Shown here in pieces: positions 8,979 through 19,088 of a DNA stretch of 64,000 nucleotides. Every line of letters starts with the position of its first letter. Position 1 is the first letter of the stretch. The position numbers were made by a program, and so were the translations under genes. This DNA comes from Streptomyces narbonensis (lineage in GTDB: Bacteria; Actinomycetota; Actinomycetes; Streptomycetales; Streptomycetaceae), in the NCBI RefSeq assembly GCF_014649015.1, contig NZ_BMSF01000012.1, positions 124,001 through 188,000 on the forward strand. The letters are read 5' to 3'. A model generated the notes under the pieces. The model had not been told where the DNA came from and searched no databases. It worked only from the letters and a program-made list of their open reading frames with translations.

Positions 8979-9959
8979 ATGCTCACTCACGTGACCCATA
9001 GGAATCCCGATGGCCCGGGGGCGGCGTCGGGTCCGCCCCTCCCCTCCTCTCCCGCGCGCTCGTCGCCGCTGGACCTGAACCTCGTACGCACGTTTCTCGC
9101 GGTCTACCGCTCCGGCTCGTTCACCGCCGCCGGTCAGTTGCTCGGCATCTCGCAACCCACGGTGACCACACAGGTCCGCACACTGGAGCGGCAGGCCGGC
9201 CGGGAGCTGTTCGCCCGGTTGCCGAGGGGCGTCGCCCCGACGGAGTACGCGCACGATCTGGCGGCGCGCGTCATGGACCCGCTCGACGCCCTGATGGCGG
9301 CCACCGGCCACGGCCCGGCGACGGAGGGTGCGACGGCGCCGGTACACCTGGCGGGCCCCGCCGAGTTGCTGTGCACGCGCGTCCTCCCCGCCCTCGCGCC
9401 GCTCGTGGCGGACGGGGTCCAACTCCGGGTGGCGACCGGGCTCACCGAGCCCCTCCTGGACGAACTCCGCGCCGGCCGCCACGATCTGGCCATCGCCACC
9501 AGCCGCCCGCGCGGCCGGACCCTGACGGCCGTGCCGCTGCTCGACGAGGAGTTCGTCCTGGTCGCCGCGCCCACGTGGGCCGAGCGCCTCGACGGCCGGG
9601 TGACCACGGAAGGCCCCGGCGTCCTGCACACGGTCCCCCTCGTCACGTACGCGGAGGACCTCCCCATCGCCCGCCGCTACTGGCGGCACGTCTTCGACCG
9701 GCGCCTCACCCGCCGCGCCTCCGTCACCGTGCCCGACCTGCGCGGAGTCCTGTCGGCGGTCACCGCGGGCGCCGGCTTCTCGGTCCTGCCCCGCTACCTC
9801 TGCCAGGCCGAACTGGGCTCCGGCGCACTGGTCGCCCTGCACGAGACGGACGACCCGCCCATCAACACCGCCTATCTGGTCCAGCGTCCGGGACTCCCCG
9901 ACAACCCGCACACCACCCGGGTCCGCGACCACCTTCTGCACCTCGGCCCCACCTGGTGA
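8979..9959 (+). CDS. LysR-family transcriptional regulator
   Basis: A 326-aa LysR regulator. The N-terminal winged helix-turn-helix is clear: LDLNLVRTFLAVYRSGSFTAAGQLLGISQPTVTTQV (about residues 33-68), with a typical LysR substrate-binding domain after residue 110. The ATG at 8979 is used; a GTG at 8991, four codons in, is equally possible. The ~30 residues before the HTH are Pro/Ser rich. It lies downstream of the PfpI gene on the same strand, separated by a short accacg microsatellite (about 8911-8938). Its target may be the PfpI gene or a distant one. Confidence 0.88.
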   Translation: MLTHVTHRNPDGPGAASGPPLPSSPARSSPLDLNLVRTFLAVYRSGSFTAAGQLLGISQPTVTTQVRTLERQAGRELFARLPRGVAPTEYAHDLAARVMDPLDALMAATGHGPATEGATAPVHLAGPAELLCTRVLPALAPLVADGVQLRVATGLTEPLLDELRAGRHDLAIATSRPRGRTLTAVPLLDEEFVLVAAPTWAERLDGRVTTEGPGVLHTVPLVTYAEDLPIARRYWRHVFDRRLTRRASVTVPDLRGVLSAVTAGAGFSVLPRYLCQAELGSGALVALHETDDPPINTAYLVQRPGLPDNPHTTRVRDHLLHLGPTW

Positions 9960-10050
9960 GGACGCCCATGCGACGCGACAGCCGGGCCATCAGTCCGGCC
10001 ACCACCAGCCGGAAACCGGTGGAGTGCGCTCGGCACACGGGGTCGCCCGA

Positions 10051-10767
10051 TCAGGTCCAGGCGGGGGCTGGTGGCAGGGGCCAGTTCGGCGGGTCCGGCA
10101 GAGGATGGTCCGATGAGAGCGGGGCGTCCGTCGCGCGACCGCTGAGCCAGCCGAGGATGGCGTGGCCGGAGCCGGTGACAGTGGGGCCGGTCGGGGACAG
10201 GGTCCAGGATCGGCCGAGGTCGACGGCGTCGACACGGGCGATGGGGAAGTCGCATGCAGTCAGCGCGGCGAGGGTGTCGCCGAGGGCCCACCTCACGTAC
10301 GTGTTCGGCCAGTTGCTCGTGCGGTAGCCGACGTTCAGGTCGACGTGGTGGGTTTCGAGCTCGCGCCGGCAACGGTGGAGGGTGTACCAGGCGGGGTGTC
10401 GCCAGCCTGCCAGTGCCGTGACCAGGGTGTCCCAGCGTTCGGCGGGCATGGACGCAGCATCGTTGGCCAACAGTTCGATGCGGCTGAGCAAGTCGGCGGC
10501 GAGCTCGGCGGCGGGGCGGCCGGCGCCTTCCTGGAGGGCACGGGCGAGCGCTGCGGCGTCGGCCCTCGGGGTGGGCTCGGCACCGGTGCGGGCCACGGCC
10601 AGCAGCCGCAGGTAGGCGTCCGCGCTGAGGGCGAGGTGGGTGATGACGTGCCCGCGGCTCCAGCCGGGCAGCGTTGAGGGGGCACGGACCTCCGTGTCGC
10701 TCAGGGCATGCACGGCGGCGGCGATCCTGGCGCCGGAGCGGGCGACTTCGTCGGTGATGCCGAACAC
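10051..10767 (-). CDS. Maleylpyruvate isomerase family mycothiol-dependent enzyme
   Basis: A 238-aa member of the DinB/YfiT-like mycothiol-dependent maleylpyruvate isomerase family. The N-terminal four-helix domain contains STLPGWSRGHVITHLA, with the metal-binding His in the conserved position, and ELETHHVDL supplies further conserved His residues. The C-terminal part fits the SCP2-like second domain. The GTG at 10767 is the first in-frame start beginning the conserved region; an ATG two bases upstream is out of frame. The mycothiol cofactor supports an actinobacterial host. The substrate is unknown: family members serve in maleylpyruvate and other thiol-transfer reactions. Confidence 0.85.
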   Translation of the reverse strand: MFGITDEVARSGARIAAAVHALSDTEVRAPSTLPGWSRGHVITHLALSADAYLRLLAVARTGAEPTPRADAAALARALQEGAGRPAAELAADLLSRIELLANDAASMPAERWDTLVTALAGWRHPAWYTLHRCRRELETHHVDLNVGYRTSNWPNTYVRWALGDTLAALTACDFPIARVDAVDLGRSWTLSPTGPTVTGSGHAILGWLSGRATDAPLSSDHPLPDPPNWPLPPAPAWT

Positions 10768-10843
10768 ATCCGTACTGTAGCGGCGAGTCGATGGCCCACC
10801 GGCCAGTGGTCGGTGGGCTTCAGATGGGCTCGTGGCCGCAGAT

Positions 10844-11465
10844 TTACCGGCTCCTGAGCAGGTCGCCGACCGCGGCGATGCCTGCCGTGATGGCGCGTTC
10901 GCTGACGTTGCCAAACCCGAGGACCAGCTGTACCGGTGTGGTTGCGTGTGAGGAGCGGCAGGTGCTCATGCCGTAGAGGCTGACGGAGCGCGCCCGGGCG
11001 GCGGCAATGAGGTCCTGTTCATCGACCGTAGCGTCGAGTTGCGCGACGGCGTGGAAGCCGGCCGCGAGGCCCGTCACCATGATGTCGGGGGCGTGTTCGG
11101 CGAGCGCGGCCAGCAGGGCGGTGCGCCGCGCCGCGTACGCTTTCCGCATCCGGCGCAGGTGCCGGTCGAAGCGGCCCGACTCGATCAGCCTGGCGAGGGC
11201 GGGTTGGTCGAGCGTGGGCGAACCGCGGTCGTGCAGCTGCTTGAGCTGGATGATCTGCTCGGCGAGAGCCGGCGGGCAGAGCATCCAGCCGATGCGCATG
11301 GCCGGCGCGAGGGATTTGCTGACGGTGCCGATGGAGATCACGCGGTCGGTGGCGAGGCCCTGCAGCGCGCCGACCGGTTCCCGGTCGTAGCGGAACTCCG
11401 CGTCGTAGTCGTCCTCGATGACGATCGCGTCCCGGCGCCTGGCCCAGTCGATCAGGGCGGCCGGT
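10844..11465 (-). pseudogene. Truncated MocR (GntR/aminotransferase fusion) regulator
   Basis: About 205 codons match the C-terminal half of MocR-type regulators: DWARRRDAIVIEDDYDAEFRY, then a PLP-lysine region in GTVSKSLAPAMRIGWM, and the aminotransferase C-domain to the stop at 10844. The GntR DNA-binding domain and the first half of the aminotransferase fold are missing. Homology ends abruptly near 11465, about 170 bp from a tRNA-Pro gene, and the sequence beyond is unrelated. The frame stays open to 11569 but that upstream part does not resemble MocR. It cannot bind DNA as a normal MocR, so it is a remnant, probably cut by an insertion or deletion event beside the tRNA. Confidence 0.8.
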
Positions 11466-11584
11466 CCGAGGCCATGACCGACACCATCGACAGCACCCCA
11501 ACCGGAGCAGAGAAGGCCGACGCCGACACGAGCCGCCCGGCGTGGCTGCGACCACACTGCGACCACCATGGCCCCGGATACACG

Positions 11585-11618
11585 AAAGGCCGTCCTCTCG
11601 TGGATGAGAGAACGGCCT
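11585..11618 (-). terminator. Hairpin terminator downstream of tRNA-Pro
   Basis: Arms AGGCCGT-C-CTCTC and GAGAG-A-ACGGCCT form a 12-bp stem with one mismatch and a 6-base loop, followed on the minus strand by TTTCGT. It lies 18 bp beyond the tRNA 3' end in the direction of tRNA transcription. Confidence 0.75.
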
Positions 11619-11635
11619 CCGACCAGCTAAAAGCG

Positions 11636-11712
<77 letters not shown>

Positions 11713-12291
11713 GTGCCCGTCTGACCTGGGGTTCCCCCTGGCCGAACGCGCATGAGAACAATACCGCACTTTCGACGGTGGTCACGAACGCTTTCCGGCG
11801 CCCACGGGAGAGTGCGCGCCGGCACCTAAACGCTCACTCTCCGTAATGCATCCATGCGCCCCCCAGTGAGCTCGCGCGCCCGTGGCAGAGGCCCGTGGAG
11901 TGGGGAGGGCGGGGGCGAGGCCCGTGTTCCCGGGGGCGGGAGCCGGGTCGGACACGATGCGGAATGTCGCCTCCATGGTGAGGAAGGGGCTCATGTGACG
12001 ACCTCGGATAGCTCATGACCATATGCCCCGGGATCCGTTGCCGTTGGCATGTGGCAGAAAGATGCCCAGAGGGAATGGACTCCTGATCGGCTGAAGGGGG
12101 CCAAGACCACACGAAACACAGTCAGTTTCAATCGTCAACAGCTCGTGTTTCAGACAAAAGTCGTGGCGATATTGCTCCGTCCCGGAAAGATCAACACCAT
12201 GAAGACGTCGGCCTGTTCGGGACGGGACCACTGCCGATGCACCACCTGCTTGATCGACAGAGCGAGCAGGCGTTTCGCAGGGGAGGCTCGA
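11713..12291. other. Intergenic region without convincing gene
   Basis: A 579-bp stretch. TATTGT on the minus strand (11763-11758) is a plausible -10 for the tRNA-Pro gene. Around 12100-12200 the base composition is unusually AT-rich for this genome, which may mark the promoter of the downstream acyl-CoA dehydrogenase gene. A 70-codon minus-strand frame (11782-11994) has no recognisable features and is not called. Confidence 0.5.
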
Positions 12292-13500
<1,209 letters not shown>

Positions 13501-13508
13501 GGGCGCGC

Positions 13509-13571
13509 GGGGATACGGCCGGGGCCCCGGTACGGCGTGCGTCGCCGTACCGGGGCCCCGGCCGTATCCCC
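13509..13571. terminator. Perfect 29-bp inverted repeat, bidirectional terminator
   Basis: Two perfectly complementary 29-bp arms (13509-13537 and 13543-13571) flank a 5-base loop TGCGT. It sits 8 bp after the acyl-CoA dehydrogenase stop and 11 bp before the convergent GAF gene stop, so it can end both transcripts. Confidence 0.85.
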
Positions 13572-13582
13572 GTTCGTACGGG

Positions 13583-14155
13583 TCAGAACATGCCGTCCTC
13601 GCGGCGGTGGATCTGCTCCACCAGCTCCGCCGCCATCGCCTTAATCGTCTCCAGACCGGCGCGCCCCCACGGCCGGACGTCGGTGTCGACCACGCAGATC
13701 GTGCCCAGCGCGACGCCCGTACGGTCGATCAGCGGCGCCCCCATGTAGGAGCGGATCCCGATCTCGTCGACGACCGGGTTCCCCGCGAAGCGCGGGTAGT
13801 CGCAGACATCCTCCAGGACGAGCGCCTTGCGCCGGACCACCACGTGCGGGCAGTAGCCGTGGTCGCGGGCCATGTAGCGGCCGACACCACCGGTGTTGGC
13901 CGCGGCGGCGCCCAGGTCGCTGCCCGAGTGGGTGCCCTCGGGAGTGTGCAGCCCGGCGAAGAACTGCCGGTTCTCGTCGATGAAGTTGACCATCGAGAAC
14001 GGGGCGCCGGTCACGTCCGCGAGCCGGTGGGCGAACTCGTCGAACGCCGCGTCCGGCCGCTCCCCGAGCCCGAGCTCACGCAGCCGCTGCACCCGCGCGG
14101 GTGCGTCCTTGTCGATGGGGGTCAGCAGGAGATGACCGGTCGGGTCGTAGGTCAT
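13583..14155 (-). CDS. GAF-domain protein at the end of the conservon operon
   Basis: A 190-aa protein made almost wholly of a GAF domain (about residues 30-180), containing TGAPFSMVNFIDENRQFFAGLH, CPHVVVRRKALVLEDV and YMGAPLIDRTGVALGTICVVD, the usual GAF pattern of GAF-containing signalling proteins. It has no output domain. Its ATG overlaps the CvnD stop by 4 bp (ATGA), so it belongs to the conservon operon. It might sense a small ligand or contact the CvnD GTPase or CvnA kinase (inference). Confidence 0.87.
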   Translation of the reverse strand: MTYDPTGHLLLTPIDKDAPARVQRLRELGLGERPDAAFDEFAHRLADVTGAPFSMVNFIDENRQFFAGLHTPEGTHSGSDLGAAAANTGGVGRYMARDHGYCPHVVVRRKALVLEDVCDYPRFAGNPVVDEIGIRSYMGAPLIDRTGVALGTICVVDTDVRPWGRAGLETIKAMAAELVEQIHRREDGMF

Positions 14156-14775
14156 GGCGTGGCTCCGAAGCTCGGCACGGTGGCCGGGATGTTGGTGATC
14201 AGATGCTGGACGAGGGTCAGCAGGGTACGGATGCCGGAGCTGGAGATCCGGGCGTCGCAGACGACGACCGGCACCTCCGGCTTGAGGTCGAGCGCGGCCC
14301 GTACCTCGTCCGGCTCGTAGCGGTAGGCGCCGTCGAACTCGTTGACCGCCACGACGAAGCGGATGCCCCGCCGCTCGAAGAAGTCCACGGCGGAGAAGCA
14401 CTCCTGGAGCCTGCGGGTGTCGGCGAGGACGACCGCACCGAGCGCCCCTTCGGAGAGCTCGTCCCACATGAACCAGAAACGCTCCTGTCCGGGGGTGCCG
14501 AACAGGTACAGCACATGGCGGTCGTCGAGCGTCATGCGCCCGAAGTCCATAGCCACGGTGGTCGTGGTCTTGGACTCCACGCCCTCCAGGCTGTCGGTGG
14601 CCGCGCTGACCGAGGTCAGCAGCTCCTCGGTGCTGAGCGGTTCGATCTCGCTGACCGCGCCCACGAAGGTCGTCTTGCCCACGCCGAACCCGCCCGCCAC
14701 GAGGATCTTGAGCGCGGTGGGGAAGGGGTCGGACGCGAAACTCTCGTGGCGCTCAGAGCCGTTGTCGTAGGCCAT
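14152..14775 (-). CDS. cvnD: Conservon GTP/ATP-binding protein CvnD
   Basis: A 207-aa MglA/Rab-like small GTPase of the conservon type. P-loop ILVAGGFGVGKTTFVGA lies about residues 24-40, the switch II DxxG-equivalent is FGTPGQERFWFMWDEL, and the base-recognition element is VAVNEFD (NKxD variant typical of this family). Its start overlaps the CvnC gene by 23 bp and its stop overlaps the GAF gene by 4 bp. In conservons CvnD works with the roadblock protein CvnB and kinase-like CvnA in a membrane-associated, G-protein-like complex that affects development and antibiotic production in Streptomyces. Confidence 0.93.
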   Translation of the reverse strand: MAYDNGSERHESFASDPFPTALKILVAGGFGVGKTTFVGAVSEIEPLSTEELLTSVSAATDSLEGVESKTTTTVAMDFGRMTLDDRHVLYLFGTPGQERFWFMWDELSEGALGAVVLADTRRLQECFSAVDFFERRGIRFVVAVNEFDGAYRYEPDEVRAALDLKPEVPVVVCDARISSSGIRTLLTLVQHLITNIPATVPSFGATP

Positions 14776-15130
14776 CGAGCACTGCCTCCAGCAAGGAACG
14801 GTCGGTTGGGTTGGCGTGGAACCGGGGGGCCCTGGCGGTGAGCGCCCCGCAGTCCACGAGGTCGGAGAGCAGGACCTTGGTGACGACGGCCGGCAGCCGT
14901 AAGTGCGCCGCGATCTCGGCCACCGAGGTGGGTCCCCCGCACAGCCCGAGGGCCAGGCTGTGCTCGGGACCCATGTGAGCCTGCGGGATCGAACCGGTCG
15001 CCATCACCATCGAGAGCAGGTCCAGCGTGGTGCTGGGCTTGGTCCGGCCGCCGCTCACGGTGTACGGCCGGATCAGCCGGCCCGCCGCGTCGTCGAGCCA
15101 GGGCCCTTCCTGATGGGATGTCATGTTCAC
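14753..15130 (-). CDS. cvnC: Conservon DUF742 protein CvnC
   Basis: A 125-aa DUF742 protein. WLDDAAGRLIRPYTVSGGRT is the family's N-terminal signature, and the middle reads as a winged-helix-like SVAEIAAHLRLPAVVTKVLLSDL. The start used gives a 4-bp overlap with CvnB; an ATG two codons later (15124) is also possible. DUF742 proteins occur as the third gene of conservons and may bind DNA or the partner GTPase; the role is not settled. Confidence 0.92.
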   Translation of the reverse strand: MNMTSHQEGPWLDDAAGRLIRPYTVSGGRTKPSTTLDLLSMVMATGSIPQAHMGPEHSLALGLCGGPTSVAEIAAHLRLPAVVTKVLLSDLVDCGALTARAPRFHANPTDRSLLEAVLDGLRQRL

Positions 15131-15561
15131 CGCCCGAGGCCACCCGCCGCGCCCGCTGACTGTCGGGCCGGCGTGACCAGATACGGCCGGACGCTCTTGA
15201 CGAGCATCGCCATCTCGTAGCCGAGCACGGCGGCGTCCGCCTCGCGTCCGGCGAGGACGGCCAGGCAGGTGCCCGAGCCGGCGGTGGAGACGAACAGGAG
15301 CGTGGAGTCGAGCTCCACGACCACCTGTCGGACCTCACCGCCGTCGCCGAACCGGGCGCCCGCGCTCCGGCCGAGCGAATAGAGACCGGAGGCCAGGGCC
15401 GCCATGTGGTCCGCGGCGTCGGGGTCGAGGCCGTGGACGGATTTCACGAGGCCGTCGGAGGAGAGCAGAACGGCGTTGCGCGTGTACGGGACCCGCTGGA
15501 CCAGTCCGCTCAGCAGCCAGTCGAGGTCCGAGGAATGGCCGGTCGGCACATTGCTCGCCAT
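15127..15561 (-). CDS. cvnB: Conservon roadblock/LC7 protein CvnB
   Basis: A 144-aa roadblock/LC7-fold protein. LDWLLSGLVQRVPYTRNAVLLSSDGLVKSVHGL and the hydrophobic GTCLAVLAGREADAAVLGYEMAMLV segment fit the family. Roadblock proteins usually act as regulators or GAP-like partners of small GTPases, here CvnD encoded two genes on. Seven base pairs separate it from CvnA and it overlaps CvnC by 4 bp. Confidence 0.93.
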   Translation of the reverse strand: MASNVPTGHSSDLDWLLSGLVQRVPYTRNAVLLSSDGLVKSVHGLDPDAADHMAALASGLYSLGRSAGARFGDGGEVRQVVVELDSTLLFVSTAGSGTCLAVLAGREADAAVLGYEMAMLVKSVRPYLVTPARQSAGAAGGLGR

Positions 15562-15568
15562 GGTGCAT

Positions 15569-17542
15569 CTACTCCTTGTGCGCGTCGCCTGGACGCAGCG
15601 GTTCGTGGGGGGCGGGCTGGGATTCGGCGAGGCCGATTCCGCGCTGGAAGGCGGCCATCAGACCGGGGTCGTGCAGGGCGTGCTCCTCGGGCTTGCGCAC
15701 CGCGGGCTCGTCGCGCAGCTGCGGGACCAGGTGCTCCTGGGCGCGCCGCTTCGGCAGGTCGGGCCGGCCGGTGGGCTCGGTGCGAGGAGCCACGGGCGCC
15801 GGGGGCAGCAGGGGGGCCTGGTGCTCGGCGCCGAACGACTGTGCCGGTATCGAGGGGGTGGAACCGGTGTCCGCGTGGCCGTTGAGGTGGCTGTTCAGGC
15901 TCGTACGGGGGTACGCGAGCGGGTCCGACGACGGAGCCTCCTCGTGACGGGCGAGGACCCGCTCCGGGGAAGGCGGGGGCACGGACGCGGTCATCGGCGC
16001 GGAGGCCTGGGCGTGTGCCGGGACCGTGTGGGGGGCCTCGTAGTGCCGGTCGGAGCCCGGGACCTCGGCGTGGGCCGGGGCCTGGACCGGCGCCGGAGCG
16101 TGGACCGGGGCCTGGACGGGCGCCGGAGCGATGACCGGGGCCGGAGCGTGGACCGGCTCGGGGGCCTGGACCGGCTCCGGTGCCTGTGCCTGCTGCTGGG
16201 ACTGGGGCTGGGGCTGAATCTGCACCTGGCCCTGCGGGACCGCCGGGGAGCCGGCGGCCGCGGCGGCCTGGCGCTCGTGCTGTGCCAGGCCCTCGGGGTC
16301 GGCGCCGAGGAGGCCCTGCGGCAGGACGAGGACGGCCTGAACGCCACCGTAGATGTTCGACTGGAGTCGTACGGCGATGCCGTGCCGACGCGCGAGCGCC
16401 GAGACGACGAAGAGGCCGATGCGGCCGTCCTGGAGCAGATGCGCGACGTTGACCTGGTCGGGGTCGGCGAGCAGGGCGTTCATCTTGTTCTGCTCGGTGA
16501 CGGGCATGCCCAGGCCGCGGTCCTCGACCTCGATCGCGAGGCCGGCCGTGACGTACTGGGCGCGCAGCAGCACCGTGGTGTGCGGGGCGGAGAACAGCGT
16601 CGCGTTCTCGACGAGTTCGGCGAGGAGGTGGATGACGTCGGCCACGGCATGGCCCCGGAGCGTACCGTCGATCGGCGGTACGAGCTTCACGCGCGGGTAC
16701 TGCTCGACCTCGGCGATCGAGGAGCGGAGCACCTCGGTCATGGTGACCGGGTTCGACCACTGGCGGCGGGAGATGGCGCCGCCGAGGACGGCGAGGTTCT
16801 CGGCGTGCCGGCGGATGCGGGTGGCCAGGTGGTCGACGTGGAACAGGCCCTTGAGCAGCTCCGGGTCCTCGACCTCGTTCTCCAGCTCGTCGAGGAGCTG
16901 GATCTCGCGGTGGACGAGGGACTGCAGGCGCCGGGCGAGGTTGACGAAGACCTCGACCTTCTGTTCGTTGCCGACGCTGCTGGAGAGTCGGGACGCCTGG
17001 ACGACGGCCGCGACGGCGGCCTCGTGCGAGCGGTTCAACTCCTGAGACAGCAGGTCGAATTCGTCACCTGTGGCGGGCCCGGACGGCAGCGCGGGGCGGG
17101 GCGGGAGCCCTTCTCCCCTGCGCAACTGTTCGACAACCGTACGCAGTTCGCTCTGGCCGCGGGCGCTGGAGCGGCGCAGGGCGTTGCAGCGGTCCAGGAC
17201 CGCCTTGGCCGCCCGGTCGGCGCCGAGTGCGGCGGCTGTCACGGAGGCGACGGTGAGGGCGGCCGCGCCGGTCAGCGCGGCCCAGAGGCCAGGTGTGGGG
17301 CTGGCCCCTGTGGAGCGGATGGTGAAGAGGACGGCCGCCGCGCCGCCCAGTGCCACCGCGACGGCGGGGAGCACGGAGGTACGCAGGAGTTGGGGGCGTA
17401 TGCGGGCTTCCGTCGGGAGCGGCGCGGACGTCTGCGCCGGGGCGGTGCCGGGGGTGCCGGAGGCGGAGCGGGCGCCCGACCGGCCGTGCCGCCCGCCCTC
17501 GCGTCGATCGGACCGCGAGGCGGGTGCGCGAAGTTGAGACAT
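15569..17542 (-). CDS. cvnA: Conservon sensor histidine-kinase-like protein CvnA
   Basis: A 657-aa membrane sensor kinase-like protein. Two hydrophobic segments near residues 55-110 (LLRTSVLPAVAVALGG and LWAALTGAAALTVASV) precede a helical linker and a histidine-kinase-type ATPase domain with HLLAELVENATLFSAP (N box), EDRGLGMP (G1 box) and GRIGLFVVSALARRHG (G2 box). A clear phospho-accepting H box is not obvious, as in other conservon kinases; NLARRLQSLVHREIQLLDELE occupies that place. The last ~200 residues are Pro/Ala/Gln-rich with QAPAPVHAPAP repeats and are probably disordered. ATG at 17542 starts a Ser/Arg-rich cytoplasmic tail. First gene of the operon. Confidence 0.92.
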   Translation of the reverse strand: MSQLRAPASRSDRREGGRHGRSGARSASGTPGTAPAQTSAPLPTEARIRPQLLRTSVLPAVAVALGGAAAVLFTIRSTGASPTPGLWAALTGAAALTVASVTAAALGADRAAKAVLDRCNALRRSSARGQSELRTVVEQLRRGEGLPPRPALPSGPATGDEFDLLSQELNRSHEAAVAAVVQASRLSSSVGNEQKVEVFVNLARRLQSLVHREIQLLDELENEVEDPELLKGLFHVDHLATRIRRHAENLAVLGGAISRRQWSNPVTMTEVLRSSIAEVEQYPRVKLVPPIDGTLRGHAVADVIHLLAELVENATLFSAPHTTVLLRAQYVTAGLAIEVEDRGLGMPVTEQNKMNALLADPDQVNVAHLLQDGRIGLFVVSALARRHGIAVRLQSNIYGGVQAVLVLPQGLLGADPEGLAQHERQAAAAAGSPAVPQGQVQIQPQPQSQQQAQAPEPVQAPEPVHAPAPVIAPAPVQAPVHAPAPVQAPAHAEVPGSDRHYEAPHTVPAHAQASAPMTASVPPPSPERVLARHEEAPSSDPLAYPRTSLNSHLNGHADTGSTPSIPAQSFGAEHQAPLLPPAPVAPRTEPTGRPDLPKRRAQEHLVPQLRDEPAVRKPEEHALHDPGLMAAFQRGIGLAESQPAPHEPLRPGDAHKE

Positions 17543-17877
17543 GAGTGTCCTTGGTACGTGCCCAGGAATCGGCGTACTGCGGGGAACAGGGGTGGACTTC
17601 GGGGTGCTTCGGACGAGTCGTTCAGGGGGTCGTGCGGGGTGTCGTACGGGGGGTGCCGTACGGGTGTCGTGCTCGGGGTACTGCGAGGGTGCGATGAGCC
17701 TACCGATGATCACCAACCACACACTGTAGTCGTCAACCGTTCATGTGCGGTGCGCAGTTGGCAAACTTACCCGGAGTGCGGCCCGGTCTGGTATCGCCCT
17801 TCGCACGACAGGCCGAGAACCGTCTGGCCGAAACTCGACGACTTGGTTCCGGCAGGGCGTCGAGCGACGGGAGCGGA
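17543..17877. other. Upstream region of the conservon operon
   Basis: A 335-bp stretch without a gene. On the minus strand TTGACG (17736-17731) is a perfect -35-like hexamer, with only a weak -10 (TGATCA) at suitable spacing. It probably holds the cvnA promoter, with a long leader of about 165 bp. No operator was recognised. Confidence 0.4.
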
Positions 17878-17911
17878 AGAGGGCGGAGGTGCTCGCGCAC
17901 CTCCGCCCTCT
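17878..17911 (-). terminator. Hairpin terminator after LysR gene
   Basis: A perfect 15-bp stem (AGAGGGCGGAGGTGC and its complement) with loop TCGC lies 63 bp beyond the stop of the LysR gene at 17975. Confidence 0.8.
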
Positions 17912-17974
17912 GCGGAAACAGCCCCCCACCGGAATCCCCCGGAGGCGGCGCGGACCCGCTCGTACGCCCGCCCG

Positions 17975-19009
17975 TCACGTCGTGCGCATGCCCTCCGAAG
18001 CTGCGGGACCGGCGGCGACATCGAGTTCCCGGGACGTCCGTCCGCTCCCCGGATCAGCGTTCGCTCCGGTGGCGACGTCGCGTCGCTCGTGACCGTCGGT
18101 GAGAGCGGAACCGTCCCGGCCTTCGAGCAGTGCCGTGCGCAGCGCCGTGACGACGGCGGCCGTCGTGGGGTCCGCGCTCTCGGTCCGACGGGTCGCGGCG
18201 AACAGTCGGCGAACGATCGGACGGTCCTCGATGGACGCGACGCGGATTCCGGGTGCGTCCGGGTCGAGAGCCGTCCGGGGGACGAGCGCGGTGGCGAGGC
18301 CGGCGCGGGCGAGGGCGAGCTGGGCGGCGATGTCGGCGGTGACGTAACGCGCCGTGGGTGTGAAGCCGGCCTCGCGGCAGGCCTGCAGGACGGCCTGGCC
18401 GCAGTCCGTGCCGGACGGTGGCAGGGCGAGGCTGTGGCCGGCGAGTTCGCGCAGCACGACGGGCCGCTCGCCCGCCCGGTCCGCCGCGGTGACGACGAGC
18501 AGGGGGTCGTCGAGCAGCGGCGTGATCTCGACACCCCGGGGGTTCTCTTCCGGCAGGTGGTGGTACCTCTGCCCGAGGACGACGTCGACGGTGCCGAGGG
18601 CCAGTTCCCGTAGCTGCGCCTGGTCGGTGACGAGGCAGGTCACGGTGAGCCGGGGATGACGCTCTCCCAGTGCGGTGAGCGCCGGTGCCACGATGCGGGC
18701 GACGGTCGACGGCAGGGCGGCGAGGGTGACGGCTTCGCCCACGGCTCCCTTCACCGCGGCGACGGCGCTCTCGGCCTCTCGGACGGCGGCGAGGATCCGG
18801 TCGGCGTGTTCGACGAGGACCCGGCCGGCCGCGGTCAGCGTCACGGTGCGCCCGTCGGGGCGCAGGAGGTCGACGCCCACGTCGTTGCGCAGCGCGGCCA
18901 GCTGTTGGGACACCGCTCCGGCCGTCAGGTCCAGCGATTGCGCGGCCGCGGTGATGGAGCCCCGGGCGGCGACGGTCCTGAGCATGTGGAGACGGCGTAC
19001 ATCCAGCAT
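17975..19009 (-). CDS. LysR-family transcriptional regulator
   Basis: A 344-aa LysR protein. The winged helix begins at the very N-terminus (MLDVRRLHMLRTVAARGSITAAAQSLDLTAGAVSQQLAAL), and the ligand-binding domain runs from about residue 85 to 295, followed by a ~45-residue low-complexity tail. It is divergent from the SCO6745-like gene, with an 79-bp gap, the classical LysR arrangement. The gap contains TTCCATGAGGAA, a short dyad that could be part of the binding site. The regulator probably controls itself and the divergent gene. Confidence 0.9.
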   Translation of the reverse strand: MLDVRRLHMLRTVAARGSITAAAQSLDLTAGAVSQQLAALRNDVGVDLLRPDGRTVTLTAAGRVLVEHADRILAAVREAESAVAAVKGAVGEAVTLAALPSTVARIVAPALTALGERHPRLTVTCLVTDQAQLRELALGTVDVVLGQRYHHLPEENPRGVEITPLLDDPLLVVTAADRAGERPVVLRELAGHSLALPPSGTDCGQAVLQACREAGFTPTARYVTADIAAQLALARAGLATALVPRTALDPDAPGIRVASIEDRPIVRRLFAATRRTESADPTTAAVVTALRTALLEGRDGSALTDGHERRDVATGANADPGSGRTSRELDVAAGPAASEGMRTT

Positions 19010-19088
19010 GAATCAATAGATTACCTAAAGGGTTCCATGAGGAATCATCCCCTTGACCTGTCGGGTCACGGTGGGCGACCTTCGGCGC

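Noticed and set aside
15404..18613. A 1069-codon open frame on the plus strand
   Set aside because: Antisense to the whole conservon cvnA-B and LysR genes; Gly/Arg-rich with no domain, so a shadow frame.
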